DNA of 64,000 bases from assembly GCF_002994745.2 (NCBI RefSeq), contig NC_037093.1, forward strand, positions 15,449,555-15,513,554. The letters are read 5' to 3'. Below the pieces are notes generated by a model. The model ran no database searches. It was given only the letters and a program-made list of their open reading frames with translations, and was not told the origin of the DNA. Positions 35,189 through 46,007 of the stretch are shown here, in pieces. Within the stretch, counting starts at the first letter, position 1, and each line of letters opens with the position of its first letter. Position numbers and translations under genes: made by a program. Source of the stretch: Rosa chinensis. Its lineage: Eukaryota; Streptophyta; Magnoliopsida; Rosales; Rosaceae.

Positions 35189-36150
35189 CCCTCCCTCAAA
35201 CTTGGCGGTCCTTGACGAACAAGTTTGCGAGTAAGTAAGACATGTCGATGCTTATGGAAAGGCTTGGTGAGAAGGTCTGCAGGTTGATCAACAGATGGAA
35301 CAAAGCAAACACGATGGCTGCCAAGAGCCACTTTCTCACTAACAAAGTGATAGTCAAGTTCAATATGCTTAGTGCGTGCATGAAATACCGGATTAGACGC
35401 CATATATGTAGCACTAAGATTATCACAGTGCAAGAGTATAGGATACTGAAGGCGAGCACCAAGCTCATAGAGTAAGAAAGCTAACCAAGTGGTCTCAGCA
35501 CTAGCATGAGACAAAGAACGATACTCAGACTCAGCGCTTGAACGAGCAATGGTGGGCTGCTTCTTAGAACACCAAGAGACCAAATTGGTGCCAAGATAGA
35601 CAAGATATCCGGATGTAGAACGACGAGTATCCGGACATCCAGCCCAATCTGCATCAGCATAGGCAGCAAGGAAAGGAGGTTGGTGTTGAGGACCAAAGAA
35701 CAAACCATGATCAAGGGTGCCTTTGATGTAGCGAAGGATGAGTTTGGTAGCAATCAAGTGCGGTATGCGTGGCTGACTCATGAATTGAGAGATGGAGTTT
35801 ACTGCAAAGGAAATGTCAAGGCGGGTGATGGTGAGATAGTGCAAAGATCCAACAATTTCCCGAAAGACCGAGGGATTAGGAAGGAAGTCTCCTTCAGTAG
35901 CAGTGAGAGTCGCCTTTGCTGACATAGGAGTGCTAAATGGTTTACTAAGCAACATGTCATGCTTCACAAGGAGATCATAGGCATACTTGAGTTGACTGAT
36001 ATGAATCCCTTTATTGTGAGGTGTAACCTGTAAACCAAGAAAGTAGTGTAGGGAACCAAGGTCCTTGATGTCAAAGCCACGACCCAATGCATCAATAAAA
36101 CTTTGTAAAAGGCGATCATCACTGCCGGTGACCACAATATCATCCACGGT
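35189..36150 (-). pseudogene. Ty1/copia RT (C-terminal part) and RNase H fragment
   Basis: Begins in the reverse transcriptase at the catalytic YVDD box (only VDDIVVTG remains) and continues DLGSLHYFLGLQV, GSLHYLTITRLDISFAVN and the RNase H parts YADADWAGCPDTRRSTSGY, SSAESEYRSL, LHCDNLSATYMA, ELDYHFV and PADLLTK. Unbroken after the junction. Sequence right of ~36150 is unrelated, and the GTG-opened frame to 36240 crosses that junction. Distinct from the copia at 32313 and from the complete one at 47471. Confidence 0.9.
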
Positions 36151-37013
36151 GAATCGTTGCCTGGACGACGTAGCAAGAGCGGCGGCTTTTTTCGGTCTGT
36201 CGTGAGTTCTCCATCCTCCGACCACCTCTGGTCGTGCCACCGGTCATTTCTTGAAGCCCAGGAGACGTTGATCATTTTTTCCAAGTGGCTCGAACCAATT
36301 CGCAGCGAGAAGGAAGAATCGATCAAAAAATCCAATTTCGGGTTTCACCGATTTCTATCTTGAGCTTTCGAGGTAAACTCCGACCAAATGGCTTCGATTA
36401 TGACTTTGAGCTAGTTGTGAAAGTTGTTGTACATGTTGAGATGAACATTTTGGCATAGGTTTTATGACCCAATTTAGGGGTTGCAGGTGGTGCGTGGCAG
36501 CGCGTCTGACCAGTTTTTTGGTGTCTATTTTCATGGTTGTCATCTACTCATCGATACGAGCATATTGATATATTATGAGGTCAAGTTGTAATCATTTGAA
36601 GCATGCTAGGTTTTCCGTATTTCGATTATCTCGGTTTTTGATCCGTGAGGATCCAACCGTTGGATCGACTTGTCGTTTTGACATATCGATCCTAGAAGTG
36701 TTCTGGAGACCTTAGGAGGTCTCAGAAGAAATTTTGTCTCGATTGATAAAATCTTCTGTTTTTTGTTCGAGTGCTTGGTTCGAACCGTAACTACTTTCGT
36801 TTTAATCGTGTACTAAGTTGAGACCTTATTTTACTTAGGTGCTTGACGGAGAGGGGTCTGTACTTTATCTCAGCTGTGAGAGAAGATGCAGCTGGATTTA
36901 GAGGTGAGTAATCTCACAATGTTCATTTATGAACAGAGTTACCTTAACGTTTTTTGGACATATTTATTTAACTGCAAACTATAGTTGGTAATGATGGCAT
37001 TCCTGAGTGAATG

Positions 37014-37018
<5 letters not shown>
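36151..37018. other. Unclassified, possibly an old LTR piece
   Basis: No coding frame. The texture (GATCCGTGAGGATCC inverted motif, repeated TCGATTT-like words, GGTGAGTAATCTCAC near 36903) resembles leader/LTR sequence of plant gypsy elements, but no matching LTR or ends were found. Confidence 0.3.

Positions 37019-37050
<32 letters not shown>
37019..37050. repeat. (AT)n microsatellite
   Basis: About 16 AT units. Confidence 0.95.
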
Positions 37051-37053
<3 letters not shown>

Positions 37054-37319
37054 CGTGAAATATATATGTATTGGTGATTTTGTTGTGATACAAGCAATAT
37101 GTGTGAGTGAGTTCATTTATTGTTTCGGGGTATAACTTTCGAGAAACAATATATTGTGGGAAATGATATTTTCTATTGTTTTGAAAAGTATTTGAAGATT
37201 TGGGAGTCACAGGTTGTGATTTCTCCTTTTTAGTTATTGGGTGACATTTTGGGTCCAGTGCGACTCGTTTAAATGTTTTGATCTAAGGGTCAGGTTGGCT
37301 TAAGGATCCAAGGTTGCAG

Positions 37320-37455
37320 CAAATTCAAAATTTGGACTCGGGTGATGATGTCGTTTGAGAGTACAGGGACCAGTCTGATTAAAAAAAAAATTTAAGGATC
37401 AGTCTGATTTTAGGCCCAAAGTTCAGGGGGTAAACTGAATTTAATCCTTTGTTTT
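37320..37455 (-). repeat. Solo terminal repeat of the CCCCCTGAACTTTGGG family
   Basis: Matches the right terminal repeat of 38076-39722 in the same orientation, including the GTTTGAGAGTACA and poly-A-interrupted GACCAGTCTGATT parts, and ends AAAGTTCAGGGGGTAAAC. With the left end of the next element it forms an outward-facing inverted pair sharing GATTAAATTCA(G)TTTACCCCC. Confidence 0.75.
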
Positions 37456-37632
37456 TCATATGATCTGAATCACATATAAAGTCATCCCATTAATCAAATT
37501 ATTGGGTTGATTTTGGCCTAGTCGCTGTTTAATTCAAAAAGGACCCTCACACATTTTTATGTTAAAAAATATATATGTATTACTTACTCAGTTATCTTAA
37601 ACTCTATCTTATATTTTCTGTTTAATTTCTTA

Positions 37633-37672
37633 CTAGCCTTCCTGCACACGCGTACGCGCGTGTGGAAGGGCT
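37633..37672 (-). mobile_element. Helitron 3' terminus (minus strand)
   Basis: Read on the minus strand: a GC-rich palindrome (CACACGCGCG and CGCGTGTG arms), an outer CCTTCC/GGAAGG stem, then CTAG followed by T. This is the same plan as the Helitron at 2597-2893. The 5' TC end, expected to the right, was not found. Confidence 0.55.
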
Positions 37673-38075
37673 GCATTCGCGCGTGCGAATTTTGTTTTTG
37701 AAAAAGACATTTCACATATGGACATTGTCGTAAATGTGGTTGCAATCCATCTTACGTGGCACGAAAGAAAAAATGCATATTATGTATGTTTTCTTCAAGT
37801 CCCTCTTACCATCAAAGATGAAGCTTCTTAAAATCCCAAATCCCTGCTATGAAGGTATAGGGTTGGTTTGATCACATAAGTATAAATGAATTTTGATTTG
37901 AAATTTTGAACACCCTTTCGAGAGGATAGTGAACGTATAATTAACAGAAGTTGAGTTTGATGAACTAAACCTGCTCATATCTAACCTCCAAGAAAAATTA
38001 TGTACGAAAGCTTAAGGAAAAGACAACACTTAGCTCTAGTATCTTGCAGATTTAATTTTTGATTAAATTCATTTT
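37673..38075. other. No recognised gene
   Basis: AT-rich non-coding sequence between the Helitron end and the long-TIR element; probably Helitron interior. Confidence 0.4.
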
Positions 38076-39722
38076 ACCCCCCTGAACTTTGGGCCTAAAA
38101 TCAGACTGGTCCTTGTACTCTCAAACAACATCAACCAAGTCCAAAATTTGAATCCGGGTCTAAAAATGACGTCACTTGCTGAGTTGGAGCTGACATGTGG
38201 GCCCACACTTTAGATTTTTAAACCCCTAGAGAGGGTAGATTAGACATTCTCACAATAAAAAGATTTTAAAAAAAAAAATCAGAGGATTTCATTCTTCTTC
38301 TTCTTCTTCTTCTGAACCCATCCAATTCACTTTCCTTCTTCTTCTTCCACGCCATTCTGAACCTATCAACAACCAAACTCAAACCCAATTTGGCCTCACC
38401 CCTCACCGCCGCCAGAAACACTGGTTCCTTTTTTATTTCCGATTTCTTTCTCCGACTAGGCTCTGAATTTTGATCCTCTCTTCCCCACCCAGTGACCCAA
38501 CTCTCTTTCACACCTCACAAGCTCCCACCACCCACTACACTGAAATTCTCAACCAAATTCCACACCCTCTCAAATTCCTAATTAGCTCCAATCAATGCGA
38601 GCACACCGCCGTTTCAACACAATGCTGCAAATAAGATGCAACACAACTTCTCAATAAAAATTGACCAAATTCCCAAACTGAAATAAAAACCACTTAGAGC
38701 AATCAAATCAAAATTACCTACCCTCTGTGTGCTTTCTCAGCCTCGTAGAAAGCCTTGATAACAAATTCTTCACATAAAATCTTGTGCTGCAACTGTGCAC
38801 CTATAAGCAATTCTCATCGGAGGACTTCTTGTAGAGCTCGAAACCCCACTGCTGCTACTCGAAACCGAACCTTGAAACACCGAAATCGGGCTCTAAAATT
38901 GAATCACAAACCCAGATGGAGAAAAAGCTTTCACTGGAATTGAATTTCGTCATGACAAAACCCAATTGGATTTCCCATAAACCCAGTTCGTCATGACAAA
39001 ACTCTGGATCTGCTCCCGTAAAGCCTGAACCCGCTCCGAGCCCAGCACCTCAACGCTCCCTGATAAGCGCCTTGACGACCAGGCTGGCCCGACCCCACAA
39101 CCCGTTTTTGACCGAGCTTCCCAACCCCATCGATTAGGTCCTGAGGATTTGTGTTTCTAGGCTCTGAAGCCCCGACGTGAGAGACGACCACCACCACTGA
39201 TCACCACTGCCTCCACGTCCCTCAAATTCAACCTCACCTTCTTGATTTCGTGATCGATTCTCAAAGGCGGAGAGGGGGCTTTGATTTCAAACAGAGAGAG
39301 AGAGAGGGAGAGAGAGAAATTGAGAGAGGAGAAACTAATGCCATCAGAATGAGGAAGGACGAGCCCAACGCCGTCAATTCGTCCTCCAACGGCGCAGAGG
39401 CGACGCAGCCTCAATTGTCCCACCTCAATTCCAATTCGCGAGTCTCCGATATAGAGAAGATGAGAGATCGAGAGAGAGAGAATATAGAGAAAAAAAATTA
39501 GAAATTATATTAAATTAGAAATATCTATTCTGCCCTCCTTCAGGTTTTAAAAAGTTGAAGTGTGGGCCCCCATGTCAGCTCCAACTCAGCAAATGACGTC
39601 ATTTTTGGACCCGGATTCAAAATTTGAACTCGGGTGATGTTGTTTGAGAGTACAAGGACCAGTATGATTAAAAAAAAAAAAGTTTAAGGACCAGTCTAGT
39701 TTTAGGCCCAAAGTTCAGGGGG
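38076..39722. mobile_element. Non-autonomous DNA element with long terminal inverted repeats (MULE-like)
   Basis: Terminal inverted repeats of about 150 bp (left, 38076-38225) and 185 bp (right, 39537-39722) start CCCCCTGAACTTTGGGCCTA and share ATGACGTCA, GGAGCTGACATG and GGGCCCACACTT-like stretches. The right repeat has an extra ~33-bp poly-A-containing block. The interior has CTTCTT and GAGAGA tracts and gene-leader-like, C-rich sequence but no transposase. Long TIRs suggest a Mutator-like element. I saw no 9-11 bp target duplication, so the class is uncertain. Its right end lies at the inner edge of the right arm of the DPH3 duplication. Confidence 0.65.
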
Positions 39723-40960
39723 TTGACACCTATGACACCACTATGGAACCAGTGAGTTTAAAACCAACTTCCTCTATTTAAGTCTCTTTGGTGGTTATTA
39801 TCTTGCAATAAAAGACCCTCTGGCAAGATGAAAATATCCTAATAAGCTATAAAAATTTTCATCAAACACAATACATTCAACAAAAACTCTTAAACATGCA
39901 CACAAAAGTCGCATACTAACAAGTCATCAAAAAAAAAAAGTCGCATATTAACAACTCCTACTTAAAAAAAAAAAAAAAAAAAAAAAAAACTCCTAGCTAC
40001 ATACATCTGACAAAAAAAAAAAAATCCATAAATCTTCTTCCTCATCATGTTGAGAAAGGTTTGTACAATCTAGTCGTGCCACTACATGTTCAGCCTCTTT
40101 AGCTGCATGTATTTGTGACCTCATCTTGAATCTTTTCCAATACACATATACACTGAGGGAGTCTGTCGTAAAGAATGAGTATCAATTATACTCCTTATTT
40201 TTTCAAAGATAATTATCATGTGATTGTGTCGTTAAAAATCAAGAGCTCACAACTCTGGCCATGACATGATCTGAAATTGAAGAAATTAGCTTTGAAAGAT
40301 ATGTGTGCCGAATCCGTTTCGACAACCCCTAGCCCACATATCTCACGCTATGACTATTGCTTCGATCAAGACCCTTTCCAAGACATTACAGCACCAAGTA
40401 CTTGGGAAAAAAGGGTACTGAGTCCAATAATTTTCAAACACGGCAAGGAGATAAATCTCCGTCACCAACGTCTGCCAGGCAATATTTTAAAAATCCTTCC
40501 GGATTTAATTAAAAAAATACAAAAAAAACTTTTATTTATAAATACTCATCATATTGTTTTCCGCAAAAGTCCAAAACTCCAGCGATATTGGGAGGTTATT
40601 CAAAATTTTCGATTCTTGGGTTTTAAATTTCCAAATTAGGGTTAACCCTGTCCAAGCTCCCGGTGATATCTCGTACCCGAAGAAAAAAACAGGAAAAGAA
40701 AAGGAGGGAAAAAAAAAACGAGAAAGAAGAATCAGAGCAAGAGCGAGAGAGCTGAGTTTGGGTTTTTGTCAAAAAGGCTGCGAATTGGGTATTTCTGGAT
40801 TTGAGGGTTTAGATTGATTTTCAGAAGCGCAAAGACGAACAATTGGGAGTTCGGTTTTCTGCCATTGATCAGATTTATAGAAAGGCAAAAGGGGAGAAAG
40901 TTTCTCAAGTGGAGGGCTTTGTTTTGGGTTGTTTACTGTCTTTGATTGCCTTGCCTTACC

Positions 40961-42076
40961 GTAAGTGACTTCTTTACTTTACAATTTTACTTGATTTCAA
41001 TATTGCTCTTTTGGTTTATGCTTTGAATTGAAATCATGGTCTTGAGAAACGATAATCTGTCAAGTATTAGTTTCCTTAGTATTTCATTTGTGATGATTGA
41101 GTATATGAACAGCGATGTGGGTTTTTGTGCTTGTGGTGGTTTGATTTTTATCTGTTATTCTCTACTGTATGAGTGGCTTTTCTTTTAAGCAATTATACTT
41201 TGATTTCTTAAACCAACTTGATTTTATTGAATGTTTTCTTTTCTGTTCTTCTGTAGGTGGATTTCTTTCCATAATACTTCTTTGTTGACTCTTCATTGTC
41301 AGATCTAGACATTGAATTTAATTATGTGATTTGCTACCTCTCAATTTGGTTCAGTTTTTTTGGAAGACCACTTTCTAGATGTCGTGATGCTTATTCATAT
41401 TTTTACTAGAGTTGCAAAGTTCATACCTGTCTCTCTGCATTGTATATGCGGTTGGGCGCATATCTTAATGCAATTAGTTGCACTACCCTGTTCTCTAGCC
41501 GACATTAGCCTAAAAAAGGTTTGCATTACCATCTTCATTGTGTTTCGCCAAGTACAATAGTTGTACTTGTTAGGTTTATGTATTATATACTTCATGTGAA
41601 TTTTTGATGTCATTGTGGATAGAACCTAGGATGATTTTTCTATCATTTGATAGCAAATGTGGTTTCGCATTTCTTGGGTCTTATGTTTGCATCCATTCAA
41701 CTTTGGTAAAACTGCTAATGTGCTAAATTCTATTTTCTTTACGCCAACTTCCTTACTGTTGTTACTTTTGAATTTGGTATTGTAATTGATAATGTTGGGT
41801 ATCTGTTATCATGTGAACTCACTGATCATGCTGATATTGGTTTGGGTACTTTTTGTTACAATGTGTACCAAATGCTTTGCTTTGTTTAAATCCTTTGTTT
41901 TATTTTCGGTATGGTTATAAACTGTTTCGCTTTTGTTTATGATTTTATGATTGTTGGTTAATAGAATTCTTTTGGGATTTATTTGCTAAATTGGTTCTGC
42001 TGTGAACTTTTTCTTTACTTTTTATTTATAGCGAATTTTCTTTTTCTTTTAATCTGTATTTAAATTTTAAATTCAG
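40961..42076 (+). other. Putative 5'-UTR intron of right DPH3 copy
   Basis: Consensus donor GTAAGT at 40961 and acceptor AAATTCAG at 42069-42076. Exon 1 would lie at about 40780-40960. Long 5'-UTR introns are common in constitutively expressed plant genes. Confidence 0.5.
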
Positions 42077-42085
42077 CCTGTAACC

Positions 42086-42142
42086 ATGCTTTTGTCTAAT
42101 TTTGGGCCAGGTCTTTACACTCTCCTGTCTTGCCGAAGCTAA
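42086..42142 (+). promoter_or_regulatory. Short uORF in the DPH3 leader (right copy)
   Basis: 18 codons plus TAA, closing three bases before the DPH3 ATG at 42146. In the left arm one extra base keeps the same uORF open into the coding region. Confidence 0.5.
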
Positions 42143-42145
42143 ACG

Positions 42146-42394
42146 ATGTCGTATGACGACGTGGAGATTGAAGATATGGAGTGGAACGATGAGCTCCAGG
42201 CGTACACATACCCATGCCCATGCGGAGACTTGTTCCAGATTACCAAGGAAGACCTGAAATTGGGGGAAGAGATTGCTCGGTGTCCTAGCTGTACTCTCTA
42301 CATCACCGTCGTTTACAACATCGAAGATTTCATGGATAAGAAACCCACCAAACCCTTCGAGCCCTCCAAGCAACAATCCCTCACCGTCGCTTAG
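42146..42394 (+). CDS. DPH3: DPH3-type CSL zinc-finger protein, right copy
   Basis: 82 residues, identical to the left copy except Glu at residue 12. Complete zinc-binding set (CPCGDLF and RCPSC) and the conserved N-terminus MSYDDVEIEDMEWNDE. Role by family: electron carrier for diphthamide formation on eEF2 in the cytosol and partner of Elongator-related tRNA modification. Single coding exon; a leader intron (40961-42076) has a consensus donor. Downstream, GTTAAA just after the stop and TATTGCAG near 43844 could mark a 3'-UTR intron leading to a short exon. Given the normal donor, closed uORF and consensus residue 12, this is my preferred candidate for the functional locus. The two copies are divergently transcribed. 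Confidence 0.92.
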   Translation: MSYDDVEIEDMEWNDELQAYTYPCPCGDLFQITKEDLKLGEEIARCPSCTLYITVVYNIEDFMDKKPTKPFEPSKQQSLTVA

Positions 42395-44440
42395 GATTTC
42401 AGGTTAAATTTTATTTATTAACACACTCAGTTTTACCAGTACTGTATTGCATTTACTGTTGTTAACTCCGTTCATCAAATAAACAATGGATTCTTTGCTA
42501 ATTTTGCGTTATAGTTTGACATCACTACTGGTTTTGAGCTTAAATGGGTGTGCAAAGAATGAATTTGGTGATTATAGTAGGACAGTTTAATGTATTGCTT
42601 AATTCGTATTTGCTGGGATGAATGGGCAGAATATGATGATTTGGTGTTGTTTTGATGAGTTTTCTGTTCGGCTTACATGGGCCGATATGCTATAAGGATA
42701 TACCTAAGAAGCTCCTTTTTGTTTCTTCTTATATGGAATGTGTGATTGGAACTTTGGGGAAGTGAAGTAGAGTCCTTGTAATGAAATTAGTGCTTTTTCT
42801 GGATGTAGCGTTTAACAGTTGAATTGATAAGCAATTTGAATTTTCTTTTTATGTTTTTATTTTTTTAGAATTGTCTTGGTCTATTCACTGTTGAACCGGA
42901 ACTTCAACATACCATTTTAGAAAGTGTAACTTTTTAGTGAGAATGATGCCTTTAGTATTGGCACTTTCAAATATGGTTAGGATGGTGTGGTAATTAGTTT
43001 GTGAGGGCTGATTGGGGCACGTGCTGCTACCCTGGGTATTAGCCAAGCCCTGGACTCTATACTTGGAGTTGAAATTGTCTTGAGAGGACTGTGAAGGAGG
43101 ATGCTCCAAAATCATGGTTGAAACTGATTAAAGCTAGCCTTCTGGTTGCAGTTAAGTACTGGAGATTTTCAGTGTAAAACTCTAATAGGAAGAGTTAAGT
43201 CTTGTAATCTTTCTTATGCCCATCAGCCGTCGCCACATGGATGGATCTCTCATTTGAACTAGACTCTACCTTGTTTTCGCCCCTCCTAAGTTTAGGATGT
43301 TCTGTTTGCTGACCTGGTTGGGCACGGCACCAACCCTTGATTGATTTCTTTATAGTTTTCTCTCTTCTTTCATCTTTGGACTTTAGCTCTCCTTGTTGAA
43401 AAGAGAATTCATTGATTTTGAGCAGTTTAACGCCAACTCATTTTTGACAAATATATTTGCTAGATATAATTTGTACGCCGGGGAGGGATACTTTGGCATT
43501 CTTTTATTACAGTATTTTATTTCCCTAAATCCTTCATCAAAAACAAAATGATTTAGAATGTTGTTTGGGTAAAAATTATTATAACTTGTAAATTATTATA
43601 TCAGCACCCCAAGTAGCCATTACTTTTTTCTTTTCCCTTTTAAGTTGTGCTGCAGCATTGAGTTTGATCGGAAAATTTAAGCTGATGTTGAAAAAAAAAA
43701 ACTAAACTGGAAGTCATTATTCTAGAGTGGAACTTATAACTTAGGAGGTCATTGGTGCACTACTCATTGGATTTCATGCAAGTTTGAAATTTGGTATACA
43801 TACCAAGCACTGTACTAATTCTGTGAAAGCTTTTTGTATTGCAGATGGCCCTGTATGGAGGAGGTGGCCAAGTGGTGGAAGGATTCTTCCCAAGTTTTGT
43901 TAGATTTTAACTCAATATTAGGTGTGCAAGTTAGGAGTGGGAAATTTTGTATTCAACATGAAAGGGAATTTATTTGAGATACATGGATGGTATTCTTATA
44001 ATAATTATTGAGCTTAACCTGACTGATTGACATATATTTTACTGAATACATGTACGTAATGTGATGCCAATATAAGGAAGGTATCACTTTAGTCACTATC
44101 TGCGAATGCTTTTAGATCTCAATGTAGATGGAATTGCAAGGGACTAGTTATCTTTCCTTATCTGTTCATCATTGTGGATTTGCAGTCAATAGAAATCCTG
44201 AATGAGAACACTGGTGGAAAGAGTAGTGGTGACCCTAACGTGTAAACTAAAGGGATTGTGTATAGATATAGTATATAGGCTATGATTGTATATAGATATC
44301 TGACTTCCAAGACATCTCTTGAATATGAATAATGCTAAAGTAAAGTAAAAAAATTTCGAATCATTTACGTCAGGTTGAATTACTTCTGTGATACGATCAT
44401 CAATAAAGTCAATATAACTTGTCTCATGATTGTCTAACTT

Positions 44441-45161
44441 GTCTCATGATTGCCTATCTCTAGAATTCTCAAGTCTCAACATTTTCCCTAGATATACAAC
44501 AAAAATAGTACAAACAAAAATTTGGAAGAAAGGGAAAGGAATCAGTTTCCCATATCCAAAAAAGTTCATGTGGCACACAAAGCCGTAAGTATCTGAAATT
44601 CAACTACATAGGGTGCGTTTCCAAATCAATGGCTAAGGATGATCGAGCTTGGCAAGTTAACTGCTGTTTCATTAACTTCCTTGTAGCTAGACGGAATAGG
44701 CTCTTTGCAGATTAACTAAGCTGGAATAAGAAGAACCTTCAATAAACCCCAGACTCCAGCTTTCATGAATGTACGAAGAGCAAGGGTTACAGAAAAACCT
44801 TTGATCCGGTTGCTAAACTCCATAATATTCTCCTGCACCAATTCTTCCAGAGACAGAGCTGCAACACTGTCAATGTTAACCTTGCACCAGTTGGGACAAT
44901 TTGTGTTGGAGGTTTGGGGTACATTGAGTATTTAAGTAGTCGTGTAGGTTTCGTATTCCTACTGCAGAGTGGGATCATGGTCTCTCTAAGACACGCGTTG
45001 TGCAAAATCAAACTGATTGCCTACACAAATAGGTAGACAGCAAAAATCAACGATTACCAAAAGGACCGGACACCTTTGCTGAACATATATTACTGTCAAA
45101 GACCTACAGTAATTGTGGAAGAAAGAATTGCAATGACAAACTGCAACAAAACAAAGAAAAA
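44441..45161. other. No recognised gene
   Basis: Non-coding sequence between the inverted arm and direct duplication copy B. The ORF at 44787-45011 (-) has no recognised domain. Confidence 0.4.
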
Positions 45162-45823
45162 CAGGGCACTCACATTGGTATGCAGATGCACGATGCAGAA
45201 TCCATGTTGCATTTCCAGACTACTTCTGATAATGCTGAGAATTGACCGGAAAAGTAGGGATGTAACACACCATGCAAGCTACCAAGAATCTAAAATCTAA
45301 GCACCTTACAATGCATTCTGCATAGATTACTGCACACATGTAATTAGGAGACAGCTCCTTCAAAAGTTCAAATCCACAAGACCAACATTTAATACATATT
45401 GCAAAGATTGTCTGTCCTAGTAGCTCCTAGAAAAAGAAGTTACCTAAACTCAGTGACTCATTATTGTCTCGACCAGATCTCTAGAATCATCTAGCTTCCC
45501 TTAAGACGACAACATTGCTGATTTTCACCTTGTCAAATATCAGAAGTTACAAAGATGAGTGCAGAGTAGAACCCAGTACTAAAGTAATTAAATCTCAGGT
45601 TGGCATCCCACTGACTAGATCAGTGTGCCTACAAAACAAACAAACAAAGATGTTTAGAAGTAGTCAAACGAGACCGTCTCCACTAAAAGCCTTAATGGAA
45701 GCAGAAATCTGTACCATAGTTGAGCAGAAAATTCCTTCCTCAAGTTTAGCATCACCATGTTGTTCCAATATAAGCTCTTGGTCAAATGCTTCCACCCGCC
45801 TGCAACTCTTCTGCATCAGTGTC
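45162..45823 (+). repeat. Direct duplication, copy B (pair with 34349-35011)
   Basis: Same orientation as copy A; see that entry. This copy carries extra bases such as ACTCAGTGACTCATTATTGTCTC absent from A. It lies just downstream (in transcription sense) of the TNL at 46609-57451, so the family may derive from a TNL 3' flank. Confidence 0.8.
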
Positions 45824-45888
45824 CTTCTCAATCTGGGCAGACATTACTCAACCCCTTAGAACCGTTTATCAAGGATAACTCAAACTTT

Positions 45889-46007
45889 CTAGAGGCATGT
45901 CTTGCCTTCTTCTTAAGAGGGCCAAATTCTGTTTTCCTCTCATCTTAATCAGATTATCCATCAATAACTTACAGGAACTTCTAGAGGCATGTCTTGCCTT
46001 CTTCTTG
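45889..46007. repeat. Two-copy ~30-bp direct repeat
   Basis: CTAGAGGCATGTCTTGCCTT followed by CTTCTT(A/G)AG occurs at about 45890 and again at about 45980, with unlike sequence between. Confidence 0.75.

Larger units (their letters stand above)
39723..44440 (-). repeat. Right arm of large inverted duplication
   Basis: Inverse of 8715-13073, 18084-18406 and 22866-22909 taken together. It lacks both hAT insertions present in the left arm and so preserves the empty sites. Contains the second DPH3 copy. The outer end near 44440 lies beside a duplicated AACTTGTCTCATGATTG. Confidence 0.9.

Noticed and set aside
36151..36240. N-terminal extension of the second copia frame from a GTG
   Set aside because: Crosses the junction into unrelated sequence and has no ATG.
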